Notes under the pieces: generated by a model
Told to the model about the DNA's origin: nothing
Databases searched by the model: none
What the model saw: only the letters and a program-made list of their open reading frames with translations
Part shown: one piece after another, positions 1-9,919 of the stretch
How the letters are laid out: every line of letters begins with the position of its first letter
Position numbering within the stretch: the first letter of the stretch is position 1
Program-made: the position numbers and the translations under genes
Source: Sphingomonas anseongensis
GTDB lineage: Bacteria > Pseudomonadota > Alphaproteobacteria > Sphingomonadales > Sphingomonadaceae
DNA length: 64,000 bases
Direction of reading: 5' to 3'
Assembly (NCBI RefSeq): GCF_023516495.1
Contig: NZ_JAMGBC010000001.1
Location: 868,001-932,000, forward strand

Positions 1-113
1 GGAAGCCATTCGGCCAGCACGTCCGCGATCGGTTCGCGATTGCGAAGCGCGGCGGGAGCGGAGCGCCGCCCCGATGCTTCCGGCGCCTCGTAAAATCGCC
101 GTACGTCCTTCAC
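1..113 (-). CDS. DUF938-family SAM methyltransferase-like protein, N-terminal part only
   Basis: The gene runs off the left edge; only about 37 codons are visible. A GTG at 113 overlaps the TGA of gcvPB, with a GAGG seven bases upstream. The peptide contains PAALRNREPIADVLAEWL, which resembles the conserved start of DUF938 proteins, a family with a class I methyltransferase fold and unknown substrate. The overlap suggests it is the last gene of the gcv operon. Family assignment rests on this short motif alone. Confidence 0.55.
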   Translation of the reverse strand, partial: MKDVRRFYEAPEASGRRSAPAALRNREPIADVLAEWL

Positions 114-1678
114 TCAGCGGCCTCGGCCTGCGCGGGCTCTCGATAGACCAGCACGGGCTTTCTGGCCGCGAGCGTTTCGTCGAGGCGCCGCCTGGGCGCG
201 TAAATGGGTGCTGCCTTGAGGCTTTGGTCGCCCGACTTCGCTCGCTCGGCGATCGAGCGCATCGCGGCAATGAACTGGTCCAGAGCGGCCTTGGATTCGG
301 TCTCGGTCGGCTCGATGAGCATCGCCCCGTGCACCACCAGCGGGAAGTACATGGTCATCGGGTGGAAGCCTTCGTCAATCAGCGCCTTGGCGAGATCGAT
401 CGTGCTTAGGCCCTCGCCAAATCCGCGGTCGGAGAAGATCGCCTCGTGCATGCACGGCCCGCTCTTCGCGAAGGGCGCATCGAGCACGTCCTCGAGCGAC
501 CGAAGAACGTAATTGGCGTTGAGAACCGAATCCTCGGCGACCTGGCGAAGGCCGTCGGCGCCGTGGCTGAGAATGTAGGCGAGCGCCCGGGTGAACATTC
601 CCATCTGCCCGTGAAAGGCGGTCATCCGCCCGAAGCTCTCCGGGTGCATTTCCGCCGCGCTTTCCTCCTCCACGAGCTTGTACGTGCCGTCGGGCATCTT
701 CGCCGCGAAAGGCAGCGGGCCGTAAGGCGCGAGCGCTTCGGAAACGACCACCGGGCCGGACCCTGGCCCGCCGCCGCCGTGGGGGGTCGAGAAGGTTTTG
801 TGCAGATTGATGTGCATCGCGTCGATGCCGAGGTCGCCTGGACGAACCTTGCCGACGATCGCGTTGAAGTTGGCTCCGTCGCAATAGACGAAAGCTCCGG
901 CGGCGTGCACCGCGTCGGAGATTGCAATCATGTCCGGTTCGAACAGGCCGCAGGTGTTCGGGTTGGTGATCATCACCGCCGCCACGTCGGGGCCGAGACG
1001 CGCCTTCAACGCCTCGAGGTCGACCCGTCCCGCCTTGTTCGCGGGAATGCTCTCGACCCGGTAACCGGCGAAGGCGGCGGTCGCGGGATTGGTGCCGTGC
1101 GCGCTTTCGGGCACCAGGACGACCTCGCGCTTGTCGCCGCGAGCTTCGAGAGCCGCGCGGATGCACAGAAGGCCGCAAAGCTCGCCGTGAGCTCCCGCCT
1201 TGGGGCTCATCGCCACCCCATGCATCCCGGTGAGATCGAGCAGCCAGAAGGCGAGCTCGTTGATCACCTGGAGCGCGCCCTGCACCGTCTCCTGCGGCTG
1301 CATCGGGTGAACGTCGGCGAAGCCCGGCATCCGCGCCACCTTCTCGTTGAGGCGCGGGTTGTGCTTCATCGTGCAGGACCCGAGCGGGAACAGCCCGAGA
1401 TCGATCGCATAATTCTGCCGCGACAGCCGTGTGTAATGGCGAACCGCTTCTGGCTCGGACAGGCCAGGTAGGCCGATGTCGCGATTGCGCTCCAGCCCGC
1501 CGAGGCGGCCGCCGGAGACCTTCGTGTCGGGCAGGTCGACGCCGGTCTGGTCGAGCCGGCCGCGCTCGAACAGAAGTGGCTCCTCGAGCTGAAGGGCGCG
1601 ATTGCCGGTGACGGTGCCGGCCGAACCTTGCTCGTTGGCGGGCGTCGTCGGCCGCCAGCCTGACGGATTGACGGTCAC
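110..1678 (-). CDS. gcvPB: Glycine dehydrogenase (decarboxylating) subunit 2, P-protein beta half
   Basis: One half of the split P-protein of the glycine cleavage system, which decarboxylates glycine on pyridoxal phosphate and passes the aminomethyl group to the lipoyl arm of GcvH. The PLP lysine lies in [16 protein letters not shown] around residue 294, and the typical [14 protein letters not shown] stretch is near residue 100. I chose GTG at 1678 rather than 1684 because GGAGG sits seven bases before 1678 but only one base before 1684. The start overlaps the gcvPA stop (GTGA), so the two halves are translationally coupled. About 522 residues, normal for the split form. Confidence 0.96.
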   Translation of the reverse strand: MTVNPSGWRPTTPANEQGSAGTVTGNRALQLEEPLLFERGRLDQTGVDLPDTKVSGGRLGGLERNRDIGLPGLSEPEAVRHYTRLSRQNYAIDLGLFPLGSCTMKHNPRLNEKVARMPGFADVHPMQPQETVQGALQVINELAFWLLDLTGMHGVAMSPKAGAHGELCGLLCIRAALEARGDKREVVLVPESAHGTNPATAAFAGYRVESIPANKAGRVDLEALKARLGPDVAAVMITNPNTCGLFEPDMIAISDAVHAAGAFVYCDGANFNAIVGKVRPGDLGIDAMHINLHKTFSTPHGGGGPGSGPVVVSEALAPYGPLPFAAKMPDGTYKLVEEESAAEMHPESFGRMTAFHGQMGMFTRALAYILSHGADGLRQVAEDSVLNANYVLRSLEDVLDAPFAKSGPCMHEAIFSDRGFGEGLSTIDLAKALIDEGFHPMTMYFPLVVHGAMLIEPTETESKAALDQFIAAMRSIAERAKSGDQSLKAAPIYAPRRRLDETLAARKPVLVYREPAQAEAAE

Positions 1679-3033
1679 GCGCACACCTCCTTCAACGCGG
1701 CTTCCAGCGCGTCGATATCCTCATCTGTCACCGTCTCGGTAACTGCGAGCACCAACCCGTTCGCAAGGTCGGCCGAGTCCGGATAGAGCCGCCCAAGCGA
1801 CACGCCGCCGAGAACCCCCTTCTCCACCATCGCGTGAACGGCGGGCCGGGCCTCGACCGGAAGCCGAAGCGTGAATTCGTTGAAGAAGCTGTCGTTGACC
1901 AGGCTCACGCCGGGGATCGCCGAAAGCCGGTCCGCGACCTCGCACGCGCGCGCGTGATTCAGCGAAGCCAGCTGCCTTAAGCCTTTCTCGCCGAGCAGCG
2001 TCAGGTGCCCAGTAAAGGCGAGCGCGCACAGCACCGAGCTGGTGCAGATGTTGCTGGTCGCCTTCTCGCGGCGGATATGCTGCTCGCGCGTCGACAGAGT
2101 CAGGACGAAGCCGCGCTTACCCTCGGCGTCGACGGTCTCGCCGGCGAGCCGCCCCGGCATCTGCCGGACGAACTTCTCCGCGCAGGCGAACAGGCCGACA
2201 TAGGGACCGCCGAACTGAAGGCCGACGCCGATGCTCTGGCCTTCGCCGACGACGATGTCTGCGCCCATCTCGCCTGGCGACCTGATTAGGCCGAGCGCCA
2301 CCGGCTCCGTCACGACGGCGATCAGCAGAGCGCCCTTTGCGTGTGCCGCTTCGGCGATCGGCGCCAGGTCGGTGATCCGGCCAAGGATGTCGGGATACTG
2401 GACGACGACGGCGCTCGTCGCGTCATCGATGGCGGCGATGATCTTCTCGGCGTCGGTTTCCGCAGAGAGCGTCGGCGCTGACGTCTTCAGCTCGTCGCCT
2501 GTGAACTTGGCCATCGTGTTGCAGACGCTGACGTAATGGGGGTGAAGCCCCGACGACAGGATCGCCTTGTCGCGGCGCGTGATCCGGCTCGCCATCAGGA
2601 TCGCCTCCCAGCAGGCGGTCGATCCGTCGTACATCGACGCATTGGCGATGTCGCAGCCGTAGAGGCGCGCGACCTGCGTCTGGAATTCGAACATCATCTG
2701 GAGCGTGCCCTGCGCGATTTCGGGCTGGTAGGGCGTGTAGCTGGTCAGGAACTCGCCGCGCTGGATGATGTGGTCCACGCTTGCCGGAACGTGGTGGCGA
2801 TAGGCTCCGCAGCCGAGGAAGAAGGGCACCTCGCCCGCGACCATGTTCTTCTTCGCAAGGGCGCCCATGTGCCGCTCGACGGCTAGCTCGGACGCATGCA
2901 GCGGCAGATGCTCGATCACTCCGTCCAGCCGCGCAGCCTTGGGCACGTCCACGAACAAGTCGTCGATCGATTTGGCGCCGACCGCGTGGAGCATCTGGCT
3001 CCGGTCGGAATCGGAAAGGGGCAGGTAACGCAT
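1675..3033 (-). CDS. gcvPA: Glycine dehydrogenase (decarboxylating) subunit 1, P-protein alpha half
   Basis: Partner of GcvPB in the heterotetrameric P-protein. It has the aminotransferase fold but not the PLP lysine. The start [15 protein letters not shown] and the stretches [13 protein letters not shown] and [10 protein letters not shown] are typical of the family. ATG 3033 overlaps the preceding lipoprotein stop by one base (TGATG); a TTG one codon earlier is a poorer choice. 452 residues, normal length. It lies after two non-gcv genes but remains in the operon headed by gcvT, so it should be under the same glycine riboswitch. Confidence 0.96.
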   Translation of the reverse strand: MRYLPLSDSDRSQMLHAVGAKSIDDLFVDVPKAARLDGVIEHLPLHASELAVERHMGALAKKNMVAGEVPFFLGCGAYRHHVPASVDHIIQRGEFLTSYTPYQPEIAQGTLQMMFEFQTQVARLYGCDIANASMYDGSTACWEAILMASRITRRDKAILSSGLHPHYVSVCNTMAKFTGDELKTSAPTLSAETDAEKIIAAIDDATSAVVVQYPDILGRITDLAPIAEAAHAKGALLIAVVTEPVALGLIRSPGEMGADIVVGEGQSIGVGLQFGGPYVGLFACAEKFVRQMPGRLAGETVDAEGKRGFVLTLSTREQHIRREKATSNICTSSVLCALAFTGHLTLLGEKGLRQLASLNHARACEVADRLSAIPGVSLVNDSFFNEFTLRLPVEARPAVHAMVEKGVLGGVSLGRLYPDSADLANGLVLAVTETVTDEDIDALEAALKEVCA

Positions 3034-3539
3034 CAATATTCTTCCGGGTCTGAGGGCAGCGGAATACGTTGGATGACTTTGACGAGCCGGACTGGCTCGA
3101 GCTGGTTAGAACGATCAGCGCAGAGAACGATTTCACCGGTTTCTGGCGATGACCAGCATTCGTCGGTCACTCTCGCCTCGACGATTACTTCGCTGAGATA
3201 GTCGCGAAGCGGTGCAACTTGCTTATCAAAGGAAGCGCTCGACCCAAGTGAAACTCCGCCAGAGCGACGATCCGGCGGAGGTGGAAATTGCACTGAGGTG
3301 TCGCCGCGACGATCCATTCGCCGCTCAAGCGCTCCCGCATGTTCCAGCCAGAGGCCGTAATCGCGAGACTCGACCAGGAGACAGGATCGAAAATGACACG
3401 GCAGCAGCCACCCGTGCACTTCAACAACCTTTGACGCTAGGGCGGCGTGGTGCGTTTTCAATTCCGCGACGCCAAGGGCTTGCCCGTATGGTGCCGCACA
3501 ACCGCACAGGAAGAGTGAAAGGACGAGCGCCCAACGCAT
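3033..3539 (-). CDS. Small lipoprotein inside the gcv operon
   Basis: A 168-residue protein of unknown function starting [17 protein letters not shown], a short signal peptide with a lipobox cysteine near residue 14. The body has several further cysteines (around CHFRSCLL and a later DECWSS/LCADRS stretch) and no domain I recognise. It is joined by TGATG overlaps both to the methyltransferase gene before it and to gcvPA after it, so it is cotranscribed with glycine cleavage genes. By eye its base composition is less GC-rich than its neighbours, which would fit a late insertion. Confidence 0.72.
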   Translation of the reverse strand: MRWALVLSLFLCGCAAPYGQALGVAELKTHHAALASKVVEVHGWLLPCHFRSCLLVESRDYGLWLEHAGALERRMDRRGDTSVQFPPPPDRRSGGVSLGSSASFDKQVAPLRDYLSEVIVEARVTDECWSSPETGEIVLCADRSNQLEPVRLVKVIQRIPLPSDPEEY

Positions 3540-4303
3540 CAACTGGGCTTTCTCATGATGAAGCGGAGGCGGACATAGTCCGCGATGTTGGAACCGACCC
3601 GATCGGCGACTGCGGCACCGATCTCCTGACGCTCACCCTCTGGCACGCGGGCTCGGTCGAGCCAGCCCTTGCGGAAGGTCGTCACCCAGGCCGCAATGCC
3701 ATGATCCAGAGGAGTCGGACGATCGATCAGCCGGGCATCGATCCGGTCGAACCCTGCGTCCTCGTAGACGTCGGCGAAATCTTCGGCGGAGGCGTACCAG
3801 TTGGTCGCCTCGACCGGCGGCACGTAGCCGCGAATGACCAGCTCGTCGTCCAGCGCCTCGCGGAGCTTCGCGAGATTGCCCTCGCCGCCCATCTCTCCCG
3901 CGAAGCGTCCGCCCAGCCGGAGCGCGTTGAAGATGGCGGACGCGACCCGCTCCTTATCGAGCATCCAGTGAAGCGAGGCGTTGGAGAAAGCCGCGTCGAA
4001 CTCGCGGTCGAACTCCATGTTCGCCGCGTCCATCAGCTCGGCGTAAACGCCTGCAGCGCGCGCCGCCTCGACCATCTCCGGCGAATTGTCGACGCCGACC
4101 ACCTCGGCACCACGATCGATGATCCTCATCGACAAGGTCCCCTCGCCGCAGCCGACGTCGAGGATCCTCTCGCCCGGCTTCGGGTCGAGCAGGTCGAGCG
4201 CAGCGCCGCCGAGCTCGGCGACGAAGGCGCCGACCTTCGAATAGTCCGCGGCCACCCAGCGGCTGGTCGAGGTGATCGGCGGGATCAGAGGGTCTTCACC
4301 CAA
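3539..4303 (-). CDS. Class I SAM-dependent methyltransferase (trans-aconitate methyltransferase-like)
   Basis: About 254 residues with the SAM-binding motif [12 protein letters not shown] near residue 50, an acidic motif [10 protein letters not shown] after the second strand, and [13 protein letters not shown] as motif III, resembling Tam and related small-molecule methyltransferases. The substrate cannot be told. The start is uncertain: the longest form uses TTG at 4303 and overlaps gcvH by 19 bases, and no ATG or GTG is found near the expected N-terminus. It lies between gcvH and the lipoprotein gene in the glycine-riboswitch operon, an unusual position. Confidence 0.85.
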   Translation of the reverse strand: MGEDPLIPPITSTSRWVAADYSKVGAFVAELGGAALDLLDPKPGERILDVGCGEGTLSMRIIDRGAEVVGVDNSPEMVEAARAAGVYAELMDAANMEFDREFDAAFSNASLHWMLDKERVASAIFNALRLGGRFAGEMGGEGNLAKLREALDDELVIRGYVPPVEATNWYASAEDFADVYEDAGFDRIDARLIDRPTPLDHGIAAWVTTFRKGWLDRARVPEGERQEIGAAVADRVGSNIADYVRLRFIMRKPS

Positions 4304-4656
4304 TCGCGGTAGGCACCCTCGTCCATCAGGCCGTCGAGCTCGCCAGCGTCCGCCAGCCTGATCTTGAAGAACCAGCCCTCGCCCTCGGGATCCCTGTTCA
4401 CCAGCGAGGAATCGTCAACCACCGCCTGGTTGCCTTCGATGACCTCGCCCGTGACGGGAGAATAGACGTCCGACGCCGCCTTCACCGATTCGACGACCGC
4501 CGCCTCCTGCCCCTTCGCAAGCTGCTTTCCGGCCTCCGGAACCTCGGTGAAAACGATGTCGCCAAGCGCTTGCTGCGCGTGGTCGGTGATCCCGACCATG
4601 GCGGTGTCGCCGTCGACTTTGACCCACTCGTGCTCGCGGGTGAAATAGGTCGTCAT
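4285..4656 (-). CDS. gcvH: Glycine cleavage system H protein
   Basis: Lipoyl carrier of the glycine cleavage system. Starts [17 protein letters not shown], as the family does. The lipoylated lysine is in the segment [21 protein letters not shown] near residue 62. About 123 residues, normal. ATG 4656 is chosen because AAGGGAG lies seven bases upstream and the N-terminus then matches the family; ATG 4659 overlaps the gcvT stop and is possible. The lipoyl group on GcvH is supplied by a pathway that starts with LipB, encoded at 42673-43317. Confidence 0.97.
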   Translation of the reverse strand: MTTYFTREHEWVKVDGDTAMVGITDHAQQALGDIVFTEVPEAGKQLAKGQEAAVVESVKAASDVYSPVTGEVIEGNQAVVDDSSLVNRDPEGEGWFFKIRLADAGELDGLMDEGAYRDWVKTL

Positions 4657-4658
4657 CA

Positions 4659-5849
4659 TCAAGCTCCCTTGCGGTGATAGCGGTGGGGGACGAACGGCAT
4701 CGGCGCGATCTTTGAGTCGAACAGCTTGCCGCGCTGCTCCAATTTCAGCTCCGTGCCCGGTTCGGCGAGCGCGGTCGCGACATAGCCCATCGCGATCGGA
4801 CGCTGCAGCGAGGGCGAGAAGCCGCCGCTGGTGACCCGGCCGATCTCGCTGCCTTCCCCGTCAAGAATTAGCGCTCCCTCGCGCACCGGCTGCCGCCCCT
4901 CGACGTCGAGACCGACCCGCTTCTGCGGTGCGCCCTGCTCGAGCTCGGCGAGAATCCGCGGAGCGCCGGGAAAGCCGCCTTCGGCGCGGCGGCGCTTCTG
5001 GATTGCAAAGGTAAGGCCCGCCATCACCGGCGTCGTGTCGCGGTCGAGATCGTGGCCGTACAGCGGAAGCCCGGCCTCGAGCCGAAGCGAATCACGCGCT
5101 CCAAGGCCGATCGGCTTCACCCGTTCGTCGGCGACCAGGGCCTCTGCGAGTTGCTCCACGGCGACTGCCGGAATGGAAATCTCGAACCCGTCCTCACCGG
5201 TGTAGCCCGAACGGCTGATCCACAAGGGGTGTCCGAAAGCGTGGAAGGCATTGCCCTCCATGAAGGTGAGGTCGGACACTCCGGGAATGATCGCCTCGAG
5301 GACGTCGACCGCCTTGGGGCCTTGCAGCGCCACAAGCGCCTGGCCGGTCATATGATCGACGAACAGGTCCTTCGGCAGCGACTGGCGCATGACTTCAATG
5401 TCGCCGTGCTTGGTCGCTCCGTTGACCACCAGGTAGAAATCGCTGCCGCGGCGGGTTGCCATCAAATCGTCGATGATCCCGCCGCCGCCGTCGAGGAGCA
5501 GCGAGTAGCGGAGCTTGCGGTCGGCAAGGCCGCGGATATCGCCGGGGAGAATGGTTTCGAGGGCCGATTCCGCATCGGGACCGTGGATGAGCAGCTGTCC
5601 CATGTGGCTGACGTCGAACAGGCCTGCATTCTCGCGAGTCCACAGATGCTCCGCCATGATCCCTTCGTACTGGACGGGCATCATGTAGCCGGCGAACTCG
5701 ACCATTCGCCCGCCCTTCGAGCGGTGCCAAGAATCGAGAGGAAGGGTCTGCGGCTCCGGCTGCGGCTCGCCTTCGGCGGCGCCGGTATACGGCGTTCCCC
5801 GAGCCTGCTCATGCTGGTCGGTGGGGCCGTTATGGACTTCTCGGCTCAT
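4659..5849 (-). CDS. gcvT: Aminomethyltransferase, glycine cleavage T protein
   Basis: Transfers the methylene group from GcvH to tetrahydrofolate, releasing ammonia. [16 protein letters not shown] and FDVSHMGQ are the family N-terminal motifs, and FEISIP and [20 protein letters not shown] are also present. ATG 5849 has GGAGG eight bases upstream. An open frame continues upstream to 6041 but runs through the glycine riboswitch, so it is not coding. The first 40 residues (charged, before [11 protein letters not shown]) are longer than usual for GcvT. First gene of the riboswitch-controlled operon. Confidence 0.96.
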   Translation of the reverse strand: MSREVHNGPTDQHEQARGTPYTGAAEGEPQPEPQTLPLDSWHRSKGGRMVEFAGYMMPVQYEGIMAEHLWTRENAGLFDVSHMGQLLIHGPDAESALETILPGDIRGLADRKLRYSLLLDGGGGIIDDLMATRRGSDFYLVVNGATKHGDIEVMRQSLPKDLFVDHMTGQALVALQGPKAVDVLEAIIPGVSDLTFMEGNAFHAFGHPLWISRSGYTGEDGFEISIPAVAVEQLAEALVADERVKPIGLGARDSLRLEAGLPLYGHDLDRDTTPVMAGLTFAIQKRRRAEGGFPGAPRILAELEQGAPQKRVGLDVEGRQPVREGALILDGEGSEIGRVTSGGFSPSLQRPIAMGYVATALAEPGTELKLEQRGKLFDSKIAPMPFVPHRYHRKGA

Positions 5850-5902
5850 GCATTGCCTCCGCGACAGTTTGGCCCCCGCGACGCCAGGCCGCTTTCGCCT
5901 CA

Positions 5903-6070
5903 CCCCCGTCTGTCGCTGCGCCTGAGAGCTTTGCCCCTTCGGCGGCTCCGGCTTGCGCCGAGGCACTTTCCAGACTGTCAGGCGCGCGCGGTCCTGTTGC
6001 CTGAGAGATTCCGGGGGCGGTTGCTCCTTCGGCGCCGCCAAATGCTTGAAACATCTGGCGAACTCTCCCG
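5903..6070 (-). promoter_or_regulatory. Tandem glycine riboswitch upstream of gcvT
   Basis: Two glycine aptamers in a row in the leader of gcvT. Aptamer 1 (about 6070 to 5990) begins GGGAGAG and contains GCGCCGAAGGAGCAACCGCC followed by AATCTCTCAGGCAACAGGAC. Aptamer 2 (about 5982 to 5903) contains CTGGAAAGTG, GCCGCCGAAGGGGCAAAGC and CTCTCAGGCGCAGCGACAGA. These are the hallmark sequences of the gcvT RNA element (glycine riboswitch), normally an ON switch. The linker between the two is only a few bases. The gcvT ribosome binding site follows about 45 bases later. Confidence 0.95.
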
Positions 6071-6146
6071 CGCTGCCTCCCGGCGACAGGGCCGCCGGTG
6101 ACCTGGCGAGCCTTGGCTGCGCCGGATTGGAGAGTCAACGACGAGT

Positions 6147-6779
6147 TTAGCGGGTGGCGTTGTAGCGAAGCTGGTCCGCAGTGAGCTGGAAACCGACCAG
6201 GTGCTGGAACGTCGCCTTGGCGACCGCATCGCGGACGGCTGGGTCGGCGAGCGGGTCGATCGCCGCGTCCGGGTCGCCGACCTTGCGCGGGCGGGTCAGC
6301 ATCTCGCGAATATTTTCCGGAAGGCTTGCGGCCGAGCGCGAGATTCGCGCCGTCGCCTGCGCCGAGGTCTGGGCCCGGAAGCTTCCCGCCGGGAAGTCGA
6401 GCGCCACCGAGCCGAGCCGCTTGGCGACGACCTTGTTGCCGGCCTGGACGACGACGTCGAAGAACGGAAGCAGCACCTGGCGCGGCTGCGATGCGTCGCT
6501 GCGAGTAGCAACAACGTTGAAAGTCGCGGTCGAAATCACTTCGCTTCCGCTGTCCTGGCAGTTGTCGCGGACGTCGGTGATCGCTGCTTCTACGTCGATC
6601 GCCGAGGCGTCGGTGCTCCCCGTCGGATTGAACAGGGTGATGTCGCCGGTCGCGGCCGGGATTGCGACCTGCGGGCAATTGCTTCGAACGGTGTAGATTC
6701 CGCCGTCCTCCAGGTTGCCCTTGCGAGTGCAGCCGGCAAGCAGTGCGATGGCGATGATCGAGGCGATGCGGAGCTTCAC
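6147..6779 (-). CDS. Predicted lipoprotein of unknown function
   Basis: About 210 residues from a GTG at 6779 preceded by AAGGA. MKLRIASIIAIALLAGCTRKG is a clear signal peptide with a lipobox cysteine near residue 17. The rest (ITLFNPTGSTDASAIDVEA..., FDVVVQAGNKVVAKR) is a conserved-looking beta-rich domain seen in sphingomonad proteins of unknown role, ending in a charged helical part. The open frame extends further upstream to 6887, but that part overlaps the divergent ispH start and has no signal. It lies 77 bases before the glycine riboswitch on the same strand, so it is probably a separate unit. Confidence 0.8.
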   Translation of the reverse strand: MKLRIASIIAIALLAGCTRKGNLEDGGIYTVRSNCPQVAIPAATGDITLFNPTGSTDASAIDVEAAITDVRDNCQDSGSEVISTATFNVVATRSDASQPRQVLLPFFDVVVQAGNKVVAKRLGSVALDFPAGSFRAQTSAQATARISRSAASLPENIREMLTRPRKVGDPDAAIDPLADPAVRDAVAKATFQHLVGFQLTADQLRYNATR

Positions 6780-6859
6780 TGGTGGGGAGTCCTTGGTAGG
6801 GCCGAATGGTCGTGCGCGTTCATAGGAACCCCCTTCTAAGGCTGCAAGCGAAGCCTTAC

Positions 6860-7816
6860 ATGCGCTGTACCGTGCCTGAACTTCCACCCCTTCGAGTGCT
6901 CATCGCGGCGCCGCGCGGATTCTGCGCCGGGGTCGATCGCGCAATCCAGATCGTCGAGGTCGCGCTCGAGCGGTTCGGCGCTCCGGTCTACGTCCGGCAC
7001 GAGATCGTCCACAACCGCTTCGTCGTCGATCGGCTGAAGAAGCTCGGGGCGATTTTCGTCGACGACCTCGACGAAGTTCCAGACGACCGCCCGGTGGTCT
7101 TCTCCGCCCACGGGGTACCCAAGACGGTGCCCGCCGCCGCCCAGGAGCGTGGACTGACTTATGTCGACGCGACGTGCCCGCTGGTCTCCAAAGTCCACCG
7201 GCAGGCGGAGCGGCTGATCGACGAGGGCCTGCACATCCTGTTCATCGGACACGCCGGTCACCCGGAAGTGATCGGCACGTTCGGCCAGGTGCCGGAAGGC
7301 GCGATCACGCTGGTCGAGACCGTCGAGGACGCGAGGACCGTTGACGTCGCGGATCCCGAACGGCTCGCATTCCTGACGCAGACGACGCTGTCGGTCGACG
7401 ACACCGCGGCCATCGTAGAGGCGCTCCAGCAAAGATTCCCGACCATCCGCGCACCGCGCAGCGAGGACATCTGCTACGCGACGTCCAATCGCCAGGCCGC
7501 GGTCAAGGCGATTGCCGCGGAATGCGACAGGATGCTGGTGATCGGCGCTCCCAACAGCAGCAATTCGCTTCGCCTCGCGGAGGTCGCCGAGCGCCTGAAC
7601 GTGCCGGCGCGCTTGATCGAGCGAGCATCAATGATCGACTGGGACTGGCTCGGCCAGCCGAAAACGCTTGGAGTGACCGCCGGAGCCTCGGCTCCCGAGC
7701 TTTTGGTCCGCGAGGTCATCGACGCTCTTCGGCAGCGGTTCGAGGTCACCGAGGAAATCGCCGACCACACGCCCGAGCGGATGATCTTCAAGCTCCCGCG
7801 CGAACTCGTCGCGTGA
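6860..7816 (+). CDS. ispH: 4-hydroxy-3-methylbut-2-enyl diphosphate reductase
   Basis: Last enzyme of the MEP isoprenoid pathway, making IPP and DMAPP with a [4Fe-4S] cluster. The three cluster cysteines are visible in [19 protein letters not shown] and [10 protein letters not shown], and the family motifs HEIVHN and FSAHGVP are present. About 318 residues from ATG 6860. An upstream start at 6806 would add an unrelated N-terminus that overlaps the divergent lipoprotein gene. The stop abuts the rnhA start. Confidence 0.97.
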   Translation: MRCTVPELPPLRVLIAAPRGFCAGVDRAIQIVEVALERFGAPVYVRHEIVHNRFVVDRLKKLGAIFVDDLDEVPDDRPVVFSAHGVPKTVPAAAQERGLTYVDATCPLVSKVHRQAERLIDEGLHILFIGHAGHPEVIGTFGQVPEGAITLVETVEDARTVDVADPERLAFLTQTTLSVDDTAAIVEALQQRFPTIRAPRSEDICYATSNRQAAVKAIAAECDRMLVIGAPNSSNSLRLAEVAERLNVPARLIERASMIDWDWLGQPKTLGVTAGASAPELLVREVIDALRQRFEVTEEIADHTPERMIFKLPRELVA

Positions 7817-8263
7817 ATGACTAGTCTTCCCGGCGTCGAGATCTTCACTGACGGCGCGTGCCGGGGGAACCCAGGGCCCGGCGGATGGGCGGCGCTGCTT
7901 CGGACCGGCGACAAGGAGCGTGAGATCGCGGGCGGCGAGCCGCTGACGACGAACAACCGAATGGAGCTGAAAGCCGCCATCGAGGCGCTCAACACGCTGA
8001 AGCGACCCTGCGCGGTAGAGATACACACCGACAGTGCCTATGTGCGCGACGGGATCATGAAGTGGATTCACGGCTGGCAACGCAATGGCTGGCGGACCGC
8101 GGACAAGAAGCCGGTCAAGAATGCCGACCTCTGGCAGGAGCTTCTCGATGCCGAATCGCGGCACCGCGTGAAATGGCACTGGGTGAAGGGCCATAGCGGC
8201 CATCCCGAAAACGACCGGGTCGACGCGCTCGCCTGCGCAGAAGCGGACAAGCAGAAGGGCTAG
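7817..8263 (+). CDS. rnhA: Ribonuclease HI
   Basis: Degrades the RNA strand of RNA-DNA hybrids. The DEDD catalytic residues are visible: D in [15 protein letters not shown] in [10 protein letters not shown] in [10 protein letters not shown] and D in [11 protein letters not shown]. 148 residues, normal for a bacterial RNase HI with the basic handle ([18 protein letters not shown]). Begins directly after the ispH stop, so it is probably cotranscribed. Its end overlaps the convergent oxidoreductase gene by four bases. Confidence 0.97.
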   Translation: MTSLPGVEIFTDGACRGNPGPGGWAALLRTGDKEREIAGGEPLTTNNRMELKAAIEALNTLKRPCAVEIHTDSAYVRDGIMKWIHGWQRNGWRTADKKPVKNADLWQELLDAESRHRVKWHWVKGHSGHPENDRVDALACAEADKQKG

Positions 8264-9351
8264 CGGAAGCGCGCCGGCGAGAATGGTGTCGGCTCGATGT
8301 GCTCCACCATCGGCTCGGGCGCTCGCCCGAGCAGCATGGCCGCGCCCATCTTGGCTGCCGCTGGTGCGGTCTGGATTCCGAAGCCGCCCTGCCCTGCGCA
8401 CCAGAAAAAGCCGGGGACGTCGGGGTCGAGCCCGTAGACCGGGATGCGATCAGGCGCGAAGCTTCTCAAGCCCGCCCATTTGCGTTCGACCGCCTCGATC
8501 GGCCAGTCGACGACCCGTTCGAAGCGGTCGATGGCGATCGCGATATCGATCTCCTCCGGCGCGGCGTCGCATGGATGGCTGTCGATCTCGTCGTGCGGAC
8601 TTAGCCAGACCGTGTTGTCGCCCTCGCCCTTGAAGTAGAAGGTGCCGTCGGCGTCATCGACCAGCGGAAGGTCGCGAAGGCCGGAACGCCCCACGCGCAG
8701 CTGCACCATGGTTCGGCGCTTCGGCTCGATTCCGAGCGGCTGCGCGCCGGCGGCTGAGGCGACCTCATCCGCCCAGGCGCCCGCTGCATTGACGATGCAG
8801 GACGCGGCGATCTGCGATCCATCCTGCAGGCGCACCTGCCACTGGCCATTCCGATGCTCGGCGGTCTCAAGGCGAGCGTCGGTACGCACCTCGCCTCCCG
8901 CTCGGCGGAATGCCCGAAGGTAGGCGGCGTGGAGGCCGGCGACGTCGATGTCGGCGCAGTTCGGTTCGAACAAGGCGCGCGTCCATTCGGTCCGGATCCC
9001 AGGCACCATGCCTTCGAGCTCGGCTCGCTCGATTACGCGGGTGTCGATGCCTGCCGGCAGCTCGGGCAATTCGTCTCGAGTGATGTGCAGGTCGCCGCGC
9101 GTCCGAAGGAAGCCGCTTTCGGAAAATTCGCTCGGCGGGCTCTCCAGGAAACGACGCGAGGCAGTGCTCAGCTGCGCCACGACCGGGCCGCCGTAGCTTT
9201 CGAGCCAGAATGCGGCCGAGCGTCCGGTTGAATGGAAGCCGCAATGGCTTTCCGCCTCCACGAGGACGACTGAACGCTTCGGCGCAAGCTCGGCGCCAAG
9301 GCTCGCCCCCGCGATCCCTCCGCCGACAATCAAGATATCGAATCCGCTCAC
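8260..9351 (-). CDS. FAD-dependent D-amino-acid dehydrogenase, D-arginine dehydrogenase-like (DAO family)
   Basis: 363 residues with an N-terminal FAD motif [17 protein letters not shown], the [10 protein letters not shown] stretch typical of D-arginine dehydrogenase Dau[13 protein letters not shown] in the middle and [18 protein letters not shown] near the C-terminus. These match the DauA group that oxidises D-arginine and other D-amino acids to 2-oxo acids. The substrate is inferred. Start is GTG 9351. Convergent with rnhA, divergent from the pilus cluster. Confidence 0.85.
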   Translation of the reverse strand: MSGFDILIVGGGIAGASLGAELAPKRSVVLVEAESHCGFHSTGRSAAFWLESYGGPVVAQLSTASRRFLESPPSEFSESGFLRTRGDLHITRDELPELPAGIDTRVIERAELEGMVPGIRTEWTRALFEPNCADIDVAGLHAAYLRAFRRAGGEVRTDARLETAEHRNGQWQVRLQDGSQIAASCIVNAAGAWADEVASAAGAQPLGIEPKRRTMVQLRVGRSGLRDLPLVDDADGTFYFKGEGDNTVWLSPHDEIDSHPCDAAPEEIDIAIAIDRFERVVDWPIEAVERKWAGLRSFAPDRIPVYGLDPDVPGFFWCAGQGGFGIQTAPAAAKMGAAMLLGRAPEPMVEHIEPTPFSPARFR

Positions 9352-9400
9352 AGCGGCCGCTGGTTACGGTTTCGAAAGCCGGGTCGTCTACCTGCACGTC

Positions 9401-9874
9401 ATGATGAATTTCGGATTCAGCGAAATCTTGCTCGCGTTGCTCGCCCTGCTGCTCGTCGTCGCGGCGGTGATCGACGTTCGCACCTACACGATTTCAAACC
9501 GGCTGAACCTGACCGTCGCCCTGCTCGCTCCGCTCTACTGGTGGTCCACGCATCTGGCTCTGTGGCCGGGCGTGGCCAGCCACGTGGCGGTCGCCATCGG
9601 GGTGTTCCTCCTGCTCGCTCTGGCCTTCCAGATCGGGGTGATGGGCGGGGGCGACGTCAAGCTCGCCGCGGCGCTCGCTTTGTGGTTCTCGCCGATCGGG
9701 ACCCTTCGGTTCCTGGTCTACATGTCGCTTGCGGGCGGAATTCTAACTTTAGTTGTTATCGCCCTTCACCGGTTGCGTTCCCGAGGGGGACGGCCGGAAA
9801 TTCCGTACGGCGTGGCCATCGCAATCGGCGCCCTCGCGATTCTCGCCCAACGCTTTCTTAACCAATTTGCCTGA
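9401..9874 (+). CDS. cpaA: Prepilin peptidase, CpaA/TadV type
   Basis: Membrane aspartic protease that processes Flp pilins and pseudopilins. 157 residues, almost all hydrophobic. The two catalytic aspartates fit the D in DVRTYTISNRLN and the D of the GxGD-like motif MGGGDVKLA. Lacks the methyltransferase half of larger PilD enzymes, as CpaA proteins do. First gene of the Tad cluster; cpaB follows after 45 bases. No substrate pilin gene is seen in the window. Confidence 0.9.
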   Translation: MMNFGFSEILLALLALLLVVAAVIDVRTYTISNRLNLTVALLAPLYWWSTHLALWPGVASHVAVAIGVFLLLALAFQIGVMGGGDVKLAAALALWFSPIGTLRFLVYMSLAGGILTLVVIALHRLRSRGGRPEIPYGVAIAIGALAILAQRFLNQFA

Positions 9875-9919
9875 TGTCTGTCTCAATTCGATGGGGCCCG
9901 CAGGGGAGGCGTTTTCGCC

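Noticed and set aside
1678-1684. GTG 1684 as the gcvPB start
   Set aside because: Ribosome binding site would be one base away; GTG 1678 has the right spacing.
5850-6041. Longer gcvT reaching back to 6041
   Set aside because: It runs through the two glycine aptamers; the ribosome binding site is at ATG 5849.
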